Shown here: one piece after another, positions 37,738-48,924 of the stretch
Position numbering within the stretch: the first letter of the stretch is position 1
How the letters are laid out: each line of letters opens with the position of its first letter
Assembly (NCBI GenBank): GCA_027382625.1
Contig: JAJKFJ010022336.1
Span: 1-64,000, forward strand
Reading direction: 5' to 3'
DNA length: 64,000 nucleotides
DNA from: Tetmemena sp. SeJ-2015
Taxonomy: Eukaryota; Ciliophora; Spirotrichea; Sporadotrichida; Oxytrichidae
Program-made: the position numbers and the translations under genes
The notes under the pieces: generated by a model
Told to the model about the DNA's origin: nothing
Databases searched by the model: none
What the model saw: the letters and a program-made list of their open reading frames with translations, nothing else

Positions 37738-40330
37738 TCATTGCTCTCTTTTTAGGAGGCCACCAATCACTAGCACTCCTTGCGATGTCTGGGAGTAGCC
37801 TCTGTGCTTGTAGCTAAGGATGTGGCGCAGTCTCTACTTCTAAGAACAGTGAAGCTGAGCCAGATCTTCACTAATCTCCCTTCCCAAGTTCATTCAATCA
37901 CATATAAAATTTACTTTGATATTAAATAGTTAGTAACAAAGTTACGGTTTGTAATTTAGAGGGAGAGGAGAATCTCTCGCCAAGCCTGTTATAGATACTG
38001 ATATTCAGCTTCTAGTTAAAATACAGGAGAGTTCCTCACATGCACTCCTAGAGTAGTTATATGATGGTCAATTAAGGCCAAGGACTTTGTAAGCAGGTCT
38101 AAACTTAGGTAGTTTGAGAGAGAAGTTATTACCATCAGCTCATTCACTGCTTAGTTTATCTTTTCATAAATATTAAAAATGCTTGCTAGTCAAGGATTTC
38201 AATGAAGAACTGATACATCAACTCTAATTCAAATTCTTCATAAAAACGAATTTAATAATAACTTGCACATCTTAAAGGAGTTAGATTGCATAGATTAGTC
38301 ACCTATGGTGATTTGATTACTGCTCTTTTAGTGTGAAACTTCAAAGTCTTGGAAATTGCTGGAGCAAATAGCCTAGAACTTGCTCTTTAGCAAACCTACA
38401 GTGCTACAATAGACATCGTAAACGGTTACTTGTTGCAACTCACAACAGGTGTAGAAGAGCACATCTGATTCAACTCTCAACACGTCTTCGCTTGTATGAG
38501 ATTCAGGTAACAGTCTATGCTCGCATAAATACATATCAATTCATTATCAGCTATATTAATTTTTCCTCACAGAAGTCCATGTCAAGGAATTCAATCTCTA
38601 GCATCTTAGCAGCCATAAAAATTGTGGTTGCTCCAACTAGCTGAAGAGTGTCTTTGCCTTGAGGAATTGAGTGGTGGTAGTAGTATTGGTCCAATAACTT
38701 CACCGATTAGAAGAATACATTCTTATCCTCAATCCTAGACTTTGAAGTCGCATTGTAAATCCATCAAAATATAGTCATGTACTTAAAATAAGCTTATCCA
38801 ATCAATGATCTTTGCTCTAAGATCAAAGTTTAGCTGTGGATGATTCTTTAGCATCTGAGAGGCAGAGAATCTTTCAGAAGTTGATTAATTCTACGCTAAG
38901 ATAAGCTAGTCTCTCAAAAATGATGGAGCATAGTTGTCGATGTACCTGCGGTCTTCATGAGAAAGCAAGGATGCTCTGACCATAGGGGCTCTTCTTTGGT
39001 TCTGTCTTTCCTTTTTAATCTAAGATATGATATCAATAAGCCAAACTTTAATTAAAAATGATCAACTCTTAAAGCTTTGGAGCAGGATTGAAATCATTCT
39101 AGCACAAACTACTATTAGGTAGATATGTGCACATAAAAGTTTTTAAAGGATTAAGATTTGGCTAAGAGATGATGAAGGTTGAGGTGGGATTGAAGGGATT
39201 GTTGCTTGTCATTCCAAGGATGAAGTTAGGGCCTGCTTGTAGATTTTCCTTTGTCTCCAAAGATTGTCTGAGACTCATTGATTACTTAACCAGACGCTGC
39301 TACAAGTCTCTAGATTTCTCCATCTCTATGAAGGACTTCTGACTCTACTTTAATTATGTCAACATTTTTATAAGAATTCTTGCTGCCATAAAGCTTAGTG
39401 TTGAAATGCTGAATGGATGACTTCTTCAGCTATCCTTGTCTTGGGTTAGCTCCAGTTGCTCTGCTCACAAACTGTTAGAAGGCGTTCTAGTCTACTTTGA
39501 TTGGAGTGCCTTCCACATACTTAAATTGTTCATAAACTGCAAATGAATTGATTTTAAAGCTTCTTCTTGAGAATGCTAATCTTGTTAGCGTTATGTTGCT
39601 TGGAGCAGTTCACTCCGTTGCTCCTTGGAGTGATGGCATCTGAATTACCAGCTACAGTAAGATTTTATAGCTTGTGCTGGCCCTTTGCAAGTCTGTTAAA
39701 GTACAAATTATAAAAGAATCCTGTTCTTAGTTGAAGCGGCAGCTTTGCCAAGAGCAAGGGAAGCAAATCCAACTCTAGTCCTTGTGGATTCTCTACTCTG
39801 AGTTCTTGTTTCTGTCATTCCCATGGAAAGAGTAGCCATACTTGAGGGTGTAGTTTTCTAATGTAAGGTTATTATCTGCTCTTTATCATAATATCATTTA
39901 TATTATGAAGATGGTTATTTATATTACAGTGGGTTGCAGCTTTAGGAGCCTCTTCTTGTATATTGTGATTACGGTTCAGTAATTCCTTTTAGCAAGGATA
40001 CATGGGCTAGATTTGTAGCTCTTCGGTGCTTGACTTTCCGCAATCTCCATCTTAGAATCTTAATAAAAACTCCTTATTATGGCATTGAAAAGCTCATTAA
40101 AAAGAAATCATATATTTTAAGAAAGAGGAGAGATGGTTGGATTGGGTTGGTTTTTCCTCTGCGATGCCGTTTTGCTCGAAGTTTCTTGAGTTGTAGAGAC
40201 TATTGACTTGTGATATCTTCTGAGAGGGAACGAATGAAGGCTTGCGAGAGTGCTTGGGTGCTTGATAGCGGTGGGCGCACACTGACTTGGGGAAGACAGC
40301 TGAGTTAACTTGGGTTTGTGCTTTTAGCAT
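37738..40330 (-). CDS. Cyclin (B-like cyclin box)
   Basis: ATG 40,330 reads MLKAQTQVNSAVFPKSVC; a basic, Ser/Gln-rich N-terminus follows (MATLSMGMTETRTQSREST near 39,840; VDQNAFQQFVSRATGANP near 39,490). The cyclin box starts about 38,930: DNYAPSFLRDQL, FSASQMLKNHPQLNFDLRAK, IIDWIYNATSK, RIEDKNVFFQSVKLLDQYYY and LQLVGATTIFMAAKMLEIE. The Arg and Asp-Trp of LRAKIIDWI are the CDK-binding cyclin signature. The C-terminus ends GVLVIGGLLKREQ at TGA 37,740-37,738. It is expected to bind and activate a cyclin-dependent kinase. At least one IES cuts the signature motif (38,759-38,800); others were not resolved. Confidence 0.85.
38759..38800 (-). other. IES inside the cyclin signature, pointer TGGAT
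   Basis: ATCCA copies on plus at 38,759-38,763 and 38,796-38,800; 37 bp removed; rebuilds AKIIDWIYNATSK in frame across the most conserved cyclin motif. Confidence 0.85.
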
Positions 40331-40874
40331 TTTAATTGTTCTGTTGGAATTTAAATTAGTTGATGATTTTGTAATTATTCAAAACTAAAACCTGATTTTA
40401 ACTTTCCAGAAGACTTTATTTTCAATATTTCATTATTGCAATAATTATAAGTAATAAAGTTATGATCGCTTAAATAGCCCTTGAAAATGGCCTCTTTGAT
40501 AAATTCTTTCAAGCTCTCCAAGATTATTAAACAAAGAGTATTACTTTAATCTCCAGAAGATTATATTTTGCGAATTCAATAATCTTCAAATCCTACCTTT
40601 TAGGAAATCTTTTACTACTCTAAAGAATAAAATAATTGAAATCCTCACGACATCTGTCAATTTATGAATTCGGATTCGTGATTCTCAACATAGTTTAATC
40701 CCATTTAGTTAAGTTTTAAGATGCTGCGTTTGTTAATATGAATTATCTATAGTAATAAGGATTATAATAATAAACTTGGCTTCCAAGCTACACTCTCAAA
40801 ACAAATCTAGGTAAGCCACTCATTTTCTAAAAGGAAAACACAGCTATTAACTTACCACTTTTAATAGATTCAAC
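40331..40874. other. Intergenic stretch between divergent genes
   Basis: Probable shared upstream region of the cyclin gene (minus) and the first secreted-protein gene (plus). AT-rich; no gene seen. Confidence 0.6.
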
Positions 40875-41718
40875 ATGAAGATAACTCTAGCAGCACTTCT
40901 GCTCACTGCCTCAGCTGTTCTTTGCGAAGACAACCACTTCAAGATCTCATTCGACTCTAAGGCCAATCAATAATGTAAATATAAGCTTTAGGTAGTCCAT
41001 TTAAATTGTAACCACTGATTTAACATTAATATGGCTCTCATTCTTTCTTTGTTGTGAATAATTCACCCATGATCTCCATCCCAAGGAATTTCATTTTGCA
41101 CACTCACTTGCTAGTTGAGGAGAAGAACGGCGGCTGGAGAGACACTAACACCGACGTGCAGTGGCTCTTTGATGTAGCTCAGAACAAGGTGAAGTATGCC
41201 TATGTGGACACCAACACTGGAAAAATCCTAAGTGAGTGGATGGCAGACTACTCAAACAAGCAAGAACTTAAGTTCGATGGCACTCAGTGCACTAATAAGG
41301 AGATCTCCTATGATTTCAACTTGGGCTCCTTCCTTAAGAATGTGTTCGACACCACCGACGCTAACACTATGTTCGAGTACGCTGGAGAAGTCACTCCTTC
41401 CTTCGATAAATTCGAGAAGCACTACGCTTTCGTTACAAGAGATTCCCATGAGCAGCCAAGTCTCCCCATCGAGCAGAGAAGCACTCAGTTCTACTTTGAT
41501 TCTGAACTCGGCCAGTCCAACTGGATCAAGTTCTATTCTCAAGACCACTCTGAGCTCCACAACATTCTCTCAGTTCATGAATCTTGAAAACAAATTGAGC
41601 ATGATGTTAATTAGTTGAGGAAGACACCTTTGAAGCTGGTGACTTTGGACTTGACAACTGCAGCGAGCAAATGTCCACTCCTTTCTATGATGTTTACTAC
41701 ACTCAACCAACCATCTGA
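40875..41718 (+). CDS. Small secreted protein 1
   Basis: ATG 40,875 begins a clear signal peptide (MKITLAALLLTASAVLC) followed by EDNHFKISFDSKANQQ. A probable 140 nt intron (40,975-41,114, GTAAAT to GCTAG) joins to FEEKNGGWRDTNTD; an IES is a less good alternative. The mature part is polar with regular beta-like spacing (VQWLFDVAQNKVKYAYVDTN, SFDKFEKHYAFVTRD). A 41 bp IES precedes the last MDS, EEDTFEAGDFGLDNCSEQMS, and the protein ends YYTQPTI at TGA 41,716-41,718. Coding G+C is well above flanks. The family is not recognised; two more genes nearby share the size and signal peptide. Confidence 0.8.
40975..41114 (+). other. Probable intron, 140 nt
   Basis: GTAAATAT to TTGCTAG; removal keeps the frame from ANQQ to FEEKNGG. 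A pair of AATAAT repeats nearby would give the wrong frame if used as IES pointers. Confidence 0.55.
41572..41616 (+). other. IES, 4 bp pointer AGTT
   Basis: AGTT at 41,572-41,575 and 41,613-41,616; 41 bp removed; joins HNILSV to EEDTFEAGDF in frame. The possible GT-AG splice here gives the wrong frame, so this site supports DNA excision rather than splicing. Confidence 0.85.
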
Positions 41719-42150
41719 AATCTACAAGGGTCCTGAGCTAAGAGCAAACTGCGCTCTTTCACGGATTCTATCTCTTATTAGTTAACTTACTTTAATCGGA
41801 TACTCAACTCATTCACTATCCAATATTTGATCTTAATATTTGCATTGCTTATTATGCAGCTAGTATTTCTTTCATACAATTTTTATCAAATTGATAACTA
41901 ATCTTATTAAAATTATTATTTAGATTCATTCAAATGCATTTTAAATGTTTTAGAGTTCAGGTTTGAGGAGCATAATGGAAAGATTTATATAATTATAGGA
42001 TATTTATTGGGAAAATGAAGATATTTTTTCTAATAATCACTAGCATAAGAGGATTTATTAGGCTAAGATTATAATATTTATATCTTCCTATCACATTTAT
42101 ATGATAAAAGATTCTATAATAGTTTAATAAATCAAAGTCGACACTTTACG
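41719..42150. other. AT-rich intergenic stretch
   Basis: Between two plus-strand secreted-protein genes. No gene seen. Confidence 0.6.
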
Positions 42151-42894
42151 ATGAACAAGCTCCTTTGCTTTGCTGTAGTAGCCACTGTTGCCTGTGCTCA
42201 GTCAACCCAGAAATTCCTAGACACCCCCTGGCCTGATCTTAACCTCCTCACCACCTTCAAGACAGACGCCACTCTCTACACCTGGGCCAACTAAAAACTC
42301 ACTCCTTACAAGGATATCACTGCAACCATTAAAGTTGACTCAACCAGAAACAAGATCAAGGTCGATGCCAAGGTTGGAATTCCATTCGTGGGCCAGATCA
42401 ACGCTGAGGTGCTTGCTGATCTCACTCTTGGAGTCGCATTTGAGTATGTGCCATTCCTAGGCATCTGCCAGAAGACCCCTCTCAACGAGACTGTCAAGTT
42501 AGCTGACCTCTTTGCCAAGGTCTACTCTCCCGCTGGAGGAGTCTCAGTCTATGATGGCGAGGCTGCTGCTCCCTGGGATGCTACTCAGATGTACAAGTTC
42601 CATGGCTCTGGCCCAGACGCCACTCCCACAATACTTTGATGTCAGTTATTACAGCTCTTGAGTTATTATAACCTTATTTGAACTGTGACTGCTTACTTCA
42701 GCGAGGCCTCTCACAATGGAAAGTGGTTGAGCGAAGTTGCAACTGATACTTCTATCCCTCAGTTCGTTGCTTCCATCCCCAACGGAGAGGTGGCTGCCAC
42801 TTTCACTGATGCCGACTTCCAAATTTCAGGCTGCTCTAAGTACACAGAGAAATCCTATGATCTCTGGAGATCAAATGAGGAATTCCTTATCTGA
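42151..42894 (+). CDS. Small secreted protein 2
   Basis: ATG 42,151 starts a signal peptide (MNKLLCFAVVATVACAQ). The mature part begins STQKFLDTPWPDLNLLTTF; one TAA-coded Gln lies in WANQKLTPYK. Then IKVDAKVGIPFVGQINAEV, FLGICQKTPLNETVKL and a second MDS AYFSEASHNGKWLSEVATD to SNEEFLI, TGA 42,892-42,894. Two or three Cys could form disulphides. The junction is uncertain: a 3 bp pointer ACT (42,622-42,624 with 42,688-42,690 or 42,682-42,684) keeps the frame, while longer repeats (TACTT, TTTGA) do not. The family is not recognised. Confidence 0.75.
42622..42690 (+). other. Probable IES, 3 bp pointer ACT
   Basis: Without removal the frame ends in TGA soon after the left site. ACT is the only short repeat that restores frame between GPDAT and AYFSEAS; the right copy could be 42,682-42,684 or 42,688-42,690. 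Confidence 0.45.
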
Positions 42895-43555
42895 TCTTAG
42901 ACAATCCCTGAACTGAACATACTTATCTAATATTCTCAAATCTTCAACACTATAAAGATATTCTTTCTTTTGAACGTTTCTAGTATTGAATTGAATAATA
43001 TTAAATAATAACCTCACCTAAATATGCAACCCTTCAAGGTAGCGCACCTATTAAGCATCATTGATTTAGAATGAAAACATTTTTAGTGTAATGATCTTTG
43101 AGTAGCTGAGTCCTTTCACAAATTGATTGAATGAAGGCTCAAACTTCTTAAAGAATAACAATTCTTAATATAAGTCTCGAAAAAGTTAGATGCCCTCATC
43201 ATCTATCATATATTTACATTTTAATATGCAAATAGTTTACTATCCTTTGGCAGTCTTAAGTACATCTTCATATTAACTTGAGTTAATTATGATCTGGCAG
43301 TATGATATTTAAATTCTCTTAATTAAGACTTTAATAAAGATTGAGAAAGGTTTGAATGATTAATCTCAAGAAGATAGCGAGTGAGTGATAAGGAATTTCA
43401 AGATATTTAAATAAAGGTAAACACTTAAGAAACTTAAACTTTACTAATATTAGAGATGAAAGCTGCATGAATGAAGCAGAGTAGGGTTTATAAATATGGA
43501 GATGATGATCTTTCATTCTCTGATGAGGATATTCCTCAGCATTTAAATTATTTTG
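42895..43555. other. AT-rich intergenic stretch
   Basis: Lies between tail-to-tail genes. The minus-strand frame at 43,331-43,516 has no support. No gene seen. Confidence 0.6.
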
Positions 43556-44088
43556 TCATTTGATACTCTTTAATATGAAATTTTAGAGCATCTTATGATT
43601 TTTAGCGTATTTATGACACATTTCATCATACTTGTTATAGCCCTTGTATCTGTTGATTATCACAAAGTTAATTCCGTAGTACAACGCTATAATTGGCGCA
43701 GAGATTAGCCTGTTCTTCATTATAAACTCATAGCCGCTTCGCCCTCCATTAAGATACTTTACTTACAACTGGAATATAATCATCATTAAAATTAAGTCTG
43801 TTGAAGATAAACGGAACTCCGACTAGAGAGGAGACAAAACTCCAAAACATGGCAGCGTGCTGAGTCTGCCTAAACTTCTCATGGTTGTAGAATTGGTCGG
43901 GGTTCTACTCTATTCTTTCAGCCATTTCTATCCCTATGAACTTTCTGTATTGCTCTTAACGCGTGTAGAGTAGATCAATGTCTGCAAGTTGTCTCTTGTT
44001 CTAACGCCTGAAAGCAAACTGAGGGTCGTACTTGGCATATTGGGTCGTTGGTCTTGCCACTGGAAGGGCCTCCAATTTGATTGCTCAT
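43556..44088 (-). CDS. Small two-helix membrane protein
   Basis: ATG 44,088 reads MSNQ then LEALPVARPTTQYAKYDPQF, if one A of the AAA at 44,076-44,078 is an extra base. Then RRQNKRQLADIDLLYTRQEQ, a hydrophobic helix (AAMFWSFVSSLVGVPFIF), a short loop IPVVKYLNGGRSGYEF, a second helix (LISAPIIALYYGINFVII) and a basic tail YKGYNKYDEMCHKYAKNH, with TGA at 43,558-43,556. The middle needs removal of one copy of a tandem 4 bp repeat (TTACTTAC on plus, 43,759-43,766). Size and layout resemble small mitochondrial inner-membrane subunits, but I do not recognise it. Confidence 0.65.
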
Positions 44089-44195
44089 TTTAGCTGAAAT
44101 TGCAATTATTTAATCTTTACCCTTGATAAGAAATATATCTGCCTCTCGAAGGGAGAGAAAAAAGTAAAATATTAAGTTGAAGTAAGAAATTTAAA

Positions 44196-45217
44196 ATGAA
44201 AAACTTTTTGATTGCAATCACAGCATTTACATGTGTTTCAATATCGCAAGCAAAGTCTTCTTTTGGAACTATAAAATGGCCCTAGATAAATTTCCCGACT
44301 GATTTCGAGATAGTCTCAAATAAAATATACAAAGTTGACTCCACTACTAAAGAATAATCTATTTATCTATATGCATTTAAATAAATTGATCTTATAATGA
44401 ATTGGAGTTGATAGAGGGTATGAATTTAACAATCAGAGCAAGAACTTAAGAGAATTAAGTTTTGCTGAGAGTAGGCTCTTTGTATCCTAATAAGAGGGAA
44501 GCATATTACACTTACAGATTTAATGACCATAAGAACCTTCATAAGTACTCTTATTCAATTTATGTCCACTTTTTTATAATTTTTTAGATAAAATTAATTC
44601 ATAAATTAGATTTCTTATTCAGGAAACCTTGAAAATGAGTCCTAAGAATTCGAATAAGAAGGCTTTTGTGCAAACTACAAAGTGTTTAGAGTACGCTATA
44701 GATGTGAAGAGCTATCTGGAAAAGAAAGTGTTTACCAATAAATCTGGTCACTCTGCTTATCTTGGATTATAGCCCCTTCCTTGGATCACAAAGAATAAGA
44801 AGAATAAAGATGATGAGGAGGAAATACTGCTACTGCAAATAAATCCAAGTGAAGAAGTATTTAAAACTACTTCAAATTCTGATTCTTGGAATAGAAGAAA
44901 TAGAGCAATAAAGTATAGACAAAGAGGATGAAGGATTTTCGTTTCACGCCTTTAAATTTGACATCAAAATTGGAGGATTCACTTCAAAATAGACTGCTTA
45001 TTTTGACATCTCTTCTCTAAAGTTATTATGGATAACAGATGAGAATAGTATGGTTGCCAAAATAGAGGAAGGCATCAAAGCCGCTAAATTTTAATTAAAA
45101 TTTTTATTGATTCATTTAAATTCGAGGATAAAGACTTCTATTTCCTGCATTGTCAATAAGAATAGTGAATTATCATTCTAATCTCCTAAACATATGAGTG
45201 TATATATCCAAGAATGA
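44196..45217 (+). CDS. Small secreted protein 3
   Basis: ATG 44,196 starts a signal peptide (MKNFLIAITAFTCVSISQA) then KSSFGTIKWPQINFPTDFEI. Further blocks: GVDRGYEFNNQSKNLRELSF (about 44,405), YYTYRFNDHKNLHKYS (about 44,515), a long middle in another frame (ITKNKKNKDDEEEILLLQIN, about 44,790) and DEGFSFHAFKFDIKIGGFTS (about 44,930), then EEGIKAAKF; the frame closes at TGA 45,215-45,217. Blocks change frame, implying IESs whose pointers I could not fix. The end lies 65 bp from the convergent cyclin-like gene. Family not recognised; grouped with proteins 1 and 2 by signal peptide and position only. Confidence 0.55.
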
Positions 45218-45281
45218 ATAAGCAATTAAAATTATAAATCTAAAATCAAGGTCTAAATTAATTATCGTTACAAATGAATAA

Positions 45282-47114
45282 TCAGCTAATGATTTACTGT
45301 GTGTCTTGTAGAAAAGATTGCACTAAGCTTGTCAAATCTTGCTAGCTCATAACTCTCAATCTTCTTGGAAGGCAGCAAAGTATCTCCTCTAGTTTCCCAT
45401 CACAAAGCGCATCTATCCTCTAAATCTAGAGCATCAAAAGCACAGTCCTCTCAGTAAGAATCATAATCTAACTATATTTCAAATAAATATAGAAACTCTT
45501 TCAAATGGAACTTTTCCTCCAGAATATGAAGCCATGTTTGTTTGAGGAACTGAAGCTCTCTCTCAATCTTTGAAGTTCGCTAAGAGACTCTTTGCTGCTT
45601 TTACTAATAAACTTGCAAAGCGTAAGCCATGGAGAGTGTTATAGAGCTAGATACAATTTCGAAAAGAGAGACAATCGATATCTCTTAAAGGGTAAGTGAA
45701 GCTCGCAAAATCACAAATGCTAGTCCTTGGAAGTCTTTGAAAAACTCAATGAACTCCCCACTCTCTATTTAATAAAAATAAAGTTTCATATGATTATAAA
45801 GTAAACCGTAAATATATATTTAGCCTTAAAGGCTGCTTTTGATAATCATCTAAGTTAGCTCAAACACTTCGTAGAGTGTAGGTAAAGATGATATATCCCA
45901 CCCCACAAGGTTTAGAATCTCACTTTAAATACTGAAAATAGATTTTAATTGACTTTCCCTATTCTCGATCTACTGTTAGGTATATTTATTATGACCCAGA
46001 TTAGATAAGCAAAATGCCAAGCCCACATGACTCACTTGGATGAGCTTGCTTGCCATGAAAAGAGCTGTGATGGCAGTTAGCTGCACTTCATCTCTTGATT
46101 GAGGTGAATCCACATTAAATTTTAACTCCTTCTTTATTTAAAATTATATTTATAATCAACTCTCTGATAGTAGAGGTCAAAAAGTCTCACAACGATGAAG
46201 AAGATATTACATTGATTATGGAAAATTAAGGACAGCTAAATAAATATATTCTTCTCTTCCATGCAACAAATATGAGTGCAGTGAAGCGCCCAGTCGACCA
46301 GTCTCGATCGAAGAATCTCATCAATCTCTGGGTGGGAAGAGTACCCTGGAGTATAGTTCATAAGTGTATATATTTCATAAGGTAAAAAAAGCTCATGGAT
46401 TGCATTAAGTCTTAATCAGCTTTTTGATATTGTTGCAACAAAGAGTCTTTATATTGCTGAATATAGCTCATGTACTCGTCGGAGATGAGCTATAATGGAT
46501 TTTAAATAGCATCATTTTCACTTTGCTTGTCTGATCCTTTTCTAGAAGGAATTTTACTCTATTAGCCTATATCATGGAGTGATTATTTTTCTATTTAACT
46601 TTAACGCTAATGGGCTCTTAATTAAAATTTAATCTTACGACAAATTAGAATAATTGAATTCTTTCTTGAGCCTCATGGCGATGGCTCAGCGCAACAGATT
46701 CTTATTCCTAGATACTCTGGACAAGATTTGTATTTCCATAAGCTATCTTAGCATGCAAACAATGATTTTGACCCTTCTGCTGACCTTATCCTTATAAGAC
46801 GACTGAGTTTATGTTGCTCTATTCATTTGAGATTCTTCTTTAATCGAAGCTCAACTATCTAGAAGAGGCTAATGAGGGACTAGGGTTTTTAAATATTGAA
46901 TTCTGTCTGGTATGGATTGCCCTAGTAGGATTTCCATAGCCTGAATTACCTGGCTGGAAGTTGCAGTAAACTCCAATATCAACTTATTCCTGCTAGGTAT
47001 ACAAGTGTGAGCCAGCTTCTTTAGTAAGTTAAACTAAAGGAGCGCAATCCTGTGTGTAAGTATTTTAAAAGAGGAAAAAATATTAATGATCAAAATAGAA
47101 GTGTTGAAGATCAT
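45282..47114 (-). CDS. Second cyclin-like gene
   Basis: A single frame without TGA runs about 47,045-46,650: CAPLVQLTKEAGSHLYTQQE, YCNFQPGNSGYGNPTRAIHT, QNHCLHAKIAYGNTNLVQS. The cyclin box begins about 46,370: TPGYSSHPEIDEILRSRLVD, WALHC, MEEKNIFIQ, then after an IES VVRLFDLYYQRV and SRDEVQLTAITALFMASKL. The Arg and Asp-Trp of SRLVDWA match the cyclin signature. The C-terminal half (RIDALCDGKLEEILCCLPRR, about 45,430) is more divergent and ends at TGA 45,284-45,282. The start at ATG 47,114 is a guess. It differs clearly from the cyclin at 37.7-40.3 kb, so it is not a recent copy. The left arm of the palindrome begins 65 bp upstream. Confidence 0.7.
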
Positions 47115-47299
47115 GCCTTGCAAATGATGCGGAGGTGACAACTTTTACATTAAACCAAAAATACGGAGAGATATTATTATTCTAAAAATCAGTGTATAGA
47201 TCAAAAATACTTTAAATTACTACGAGTCTCCCCCCATTTCACTATTTATAAGGTTTTATAGAGAGGTCTCGAGTGTTTTAATCCTACCGAATTTTAATA

Positions 47300-48924
47300 T
47301 TTATTACATATTACGACGCCAACTGATGATAGCTCCTCCTTCTCATAGATATGAGGGCTTTCAACTAAATCAGTGCTGCGGACATTTATGCAGAGGGCTT
47401 GCTGGCGCCCGATTCAGTCTCTAGTCTGCAGATTTCCCAAAAGATATCTTTCCACATTGCTTCGACTTTCTTACTTCTCAAAGCTGATGGCTTGCATGCT
47501 ATCGCTAAACTTGAAATCCAACTCCTCCTCAAGACTCAAATTCTGCTCTGTAAGCTTCGACTTTTAATGCTCAGCACAACCTTAGCTGGGTCACTGTCGT
47601 GTAAAACCTCCAGTCAATCTCACTATCAAAATTGCCTGAAAGCCATCGCCAGGTCATTTCAAAAACTGCTTATCTGCAATCTTCTCGCATGAAGCTTTCT
47701 GAGAAGAAAACACAAAGTTTGAAAGTGAAAATCATATCATTTTCATGCACTTAAAATCTGATCGCTGGAAAGCGACTCCACTCTTAACATCTGCATAGTC
47801 ACAGCAAACACTTAGCGCAATTTCCACTTTTCATAGCTCCGCAGCTTGAACCAACTCTGATGCTATTTAGAGTTTAGGTTCTATAAAGAGAGGGATTTGA
47901 GAAAGATAACTTTCTCTTTAGAATTTTAGCAATCTGCAAACTAAAAGTTCCCTCTCGAACAATCCTCTATCTGAATCTGGATCTGACTTTTTTCTCAAAG
48001 TATTGCCAAAGTTTGCTCTCATCTTTATTGTATTTTAGGGAAATAAAGGAGCCGCCGGACAGTGAAAGCAATTTTGGCAGTGAGTAGATATGCGAAACCT
48101 TGAAAGTGAGTAATATCGATCCAGGGGCGTTCAAGACTGATATTCCTCCTCCATGAGAGCGAGCCTCCTGCTGATGGGCAGAGCTTGTAATGAAGTCAGG
48201 AGTACATATCTTCCAAGACTGGAAGCCCTGCGTATTGCCTCTATCAGCCTCTGTCTAAATTAGGAAAAATTAAATAAAGCTTAATTTAAATATGAGTTTT
48301 ATATTTGGCTTACCCTCAATAGAATTAAGTGAACCTGCTTGGATTTCGAATTCTAATATCTTTGGAGCCCCGGTAGTCATTATGAATCTCCTCCGCCTTC
48401 GTTGCTTCCACCCTTTCCCTCTATCAGACCATAAAATCCTGATGTGAGAGTACACTCTAGAGAACAATGATTTTTTGAAGATATTTGAAGGATGAATATG
48501 CATGTATTCTCAAGCTCAAGTAGCTGCTTTCACATATGTAATTTCTAGCAGACTTTAGTTTAGAGAATGCACTCAAAAGAGGACTCTTACTCAAATCTCA
48601 TTGACTCAGGACGCTAATAACAGAGTATACTAATGTTTTAAATACTGCTTAGACTGCATTGACAGTTTTTGCATACTGCATTTTCAAACAGAGAAATTTA
48701 CTACTCCCCCCTCATATGTTTCCTCTTACGCCATCAAAATCTTAGAGGATTCTTCATGAGTTAGGATTATCTATCGCTGGGTCTCCATTCTGGAAGTAGC
48801 TTTGAATTTCACTTGGCTTGTTATAGAGAATCAATGAGAGAGCTCAAAACTTATTTACGAATTTAAGCATTTGAAGCAAGATAGATAATGAAGCATCTAA
48901 GTTGAAGTATACCCACTCTTCCAT
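47300..48924 (-). CDS. Palindrome gene, left-arm copy
   Basis: Mirror copy of the gene at 50,397-51,960. ATG 48,924 gives MEEWVYFNSDASLSILLQML. It carries the same IES (CCTC on plus at 48,248-48,251 and 48,314-48,317). One difference: Gly in DRGKGWKQ here, Ala in the right copy. This arm is the cleaner one at 47,940-48,060, where the right arm looks corrupted. The product is not recognised. The plus-strand frames at 47,373-47,692 are shadows. Confidence 0.5.

Noticed and set aside
41572..41616. GT-AG intron in secreted protein 1
   Set aside because: The GTTCAT donor and the TTAG acceptor give the wrong frame; only excision at the AGTT repeats works.
42622..42690. Longer repeats TACTT or TTTGA as the pointer in secreted protein 2
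   Set aside because: TACTT shifts the frame and TTTGA leaves an in-frame TGA.
47373..47692. Plus-strand frames in the left palindrome arm and their mirror at 51,609-51,928
   Set aside because: They are antisense to blocks such as EEELDFKFSDSMQAISFEKQ that fit the ciliate code better.
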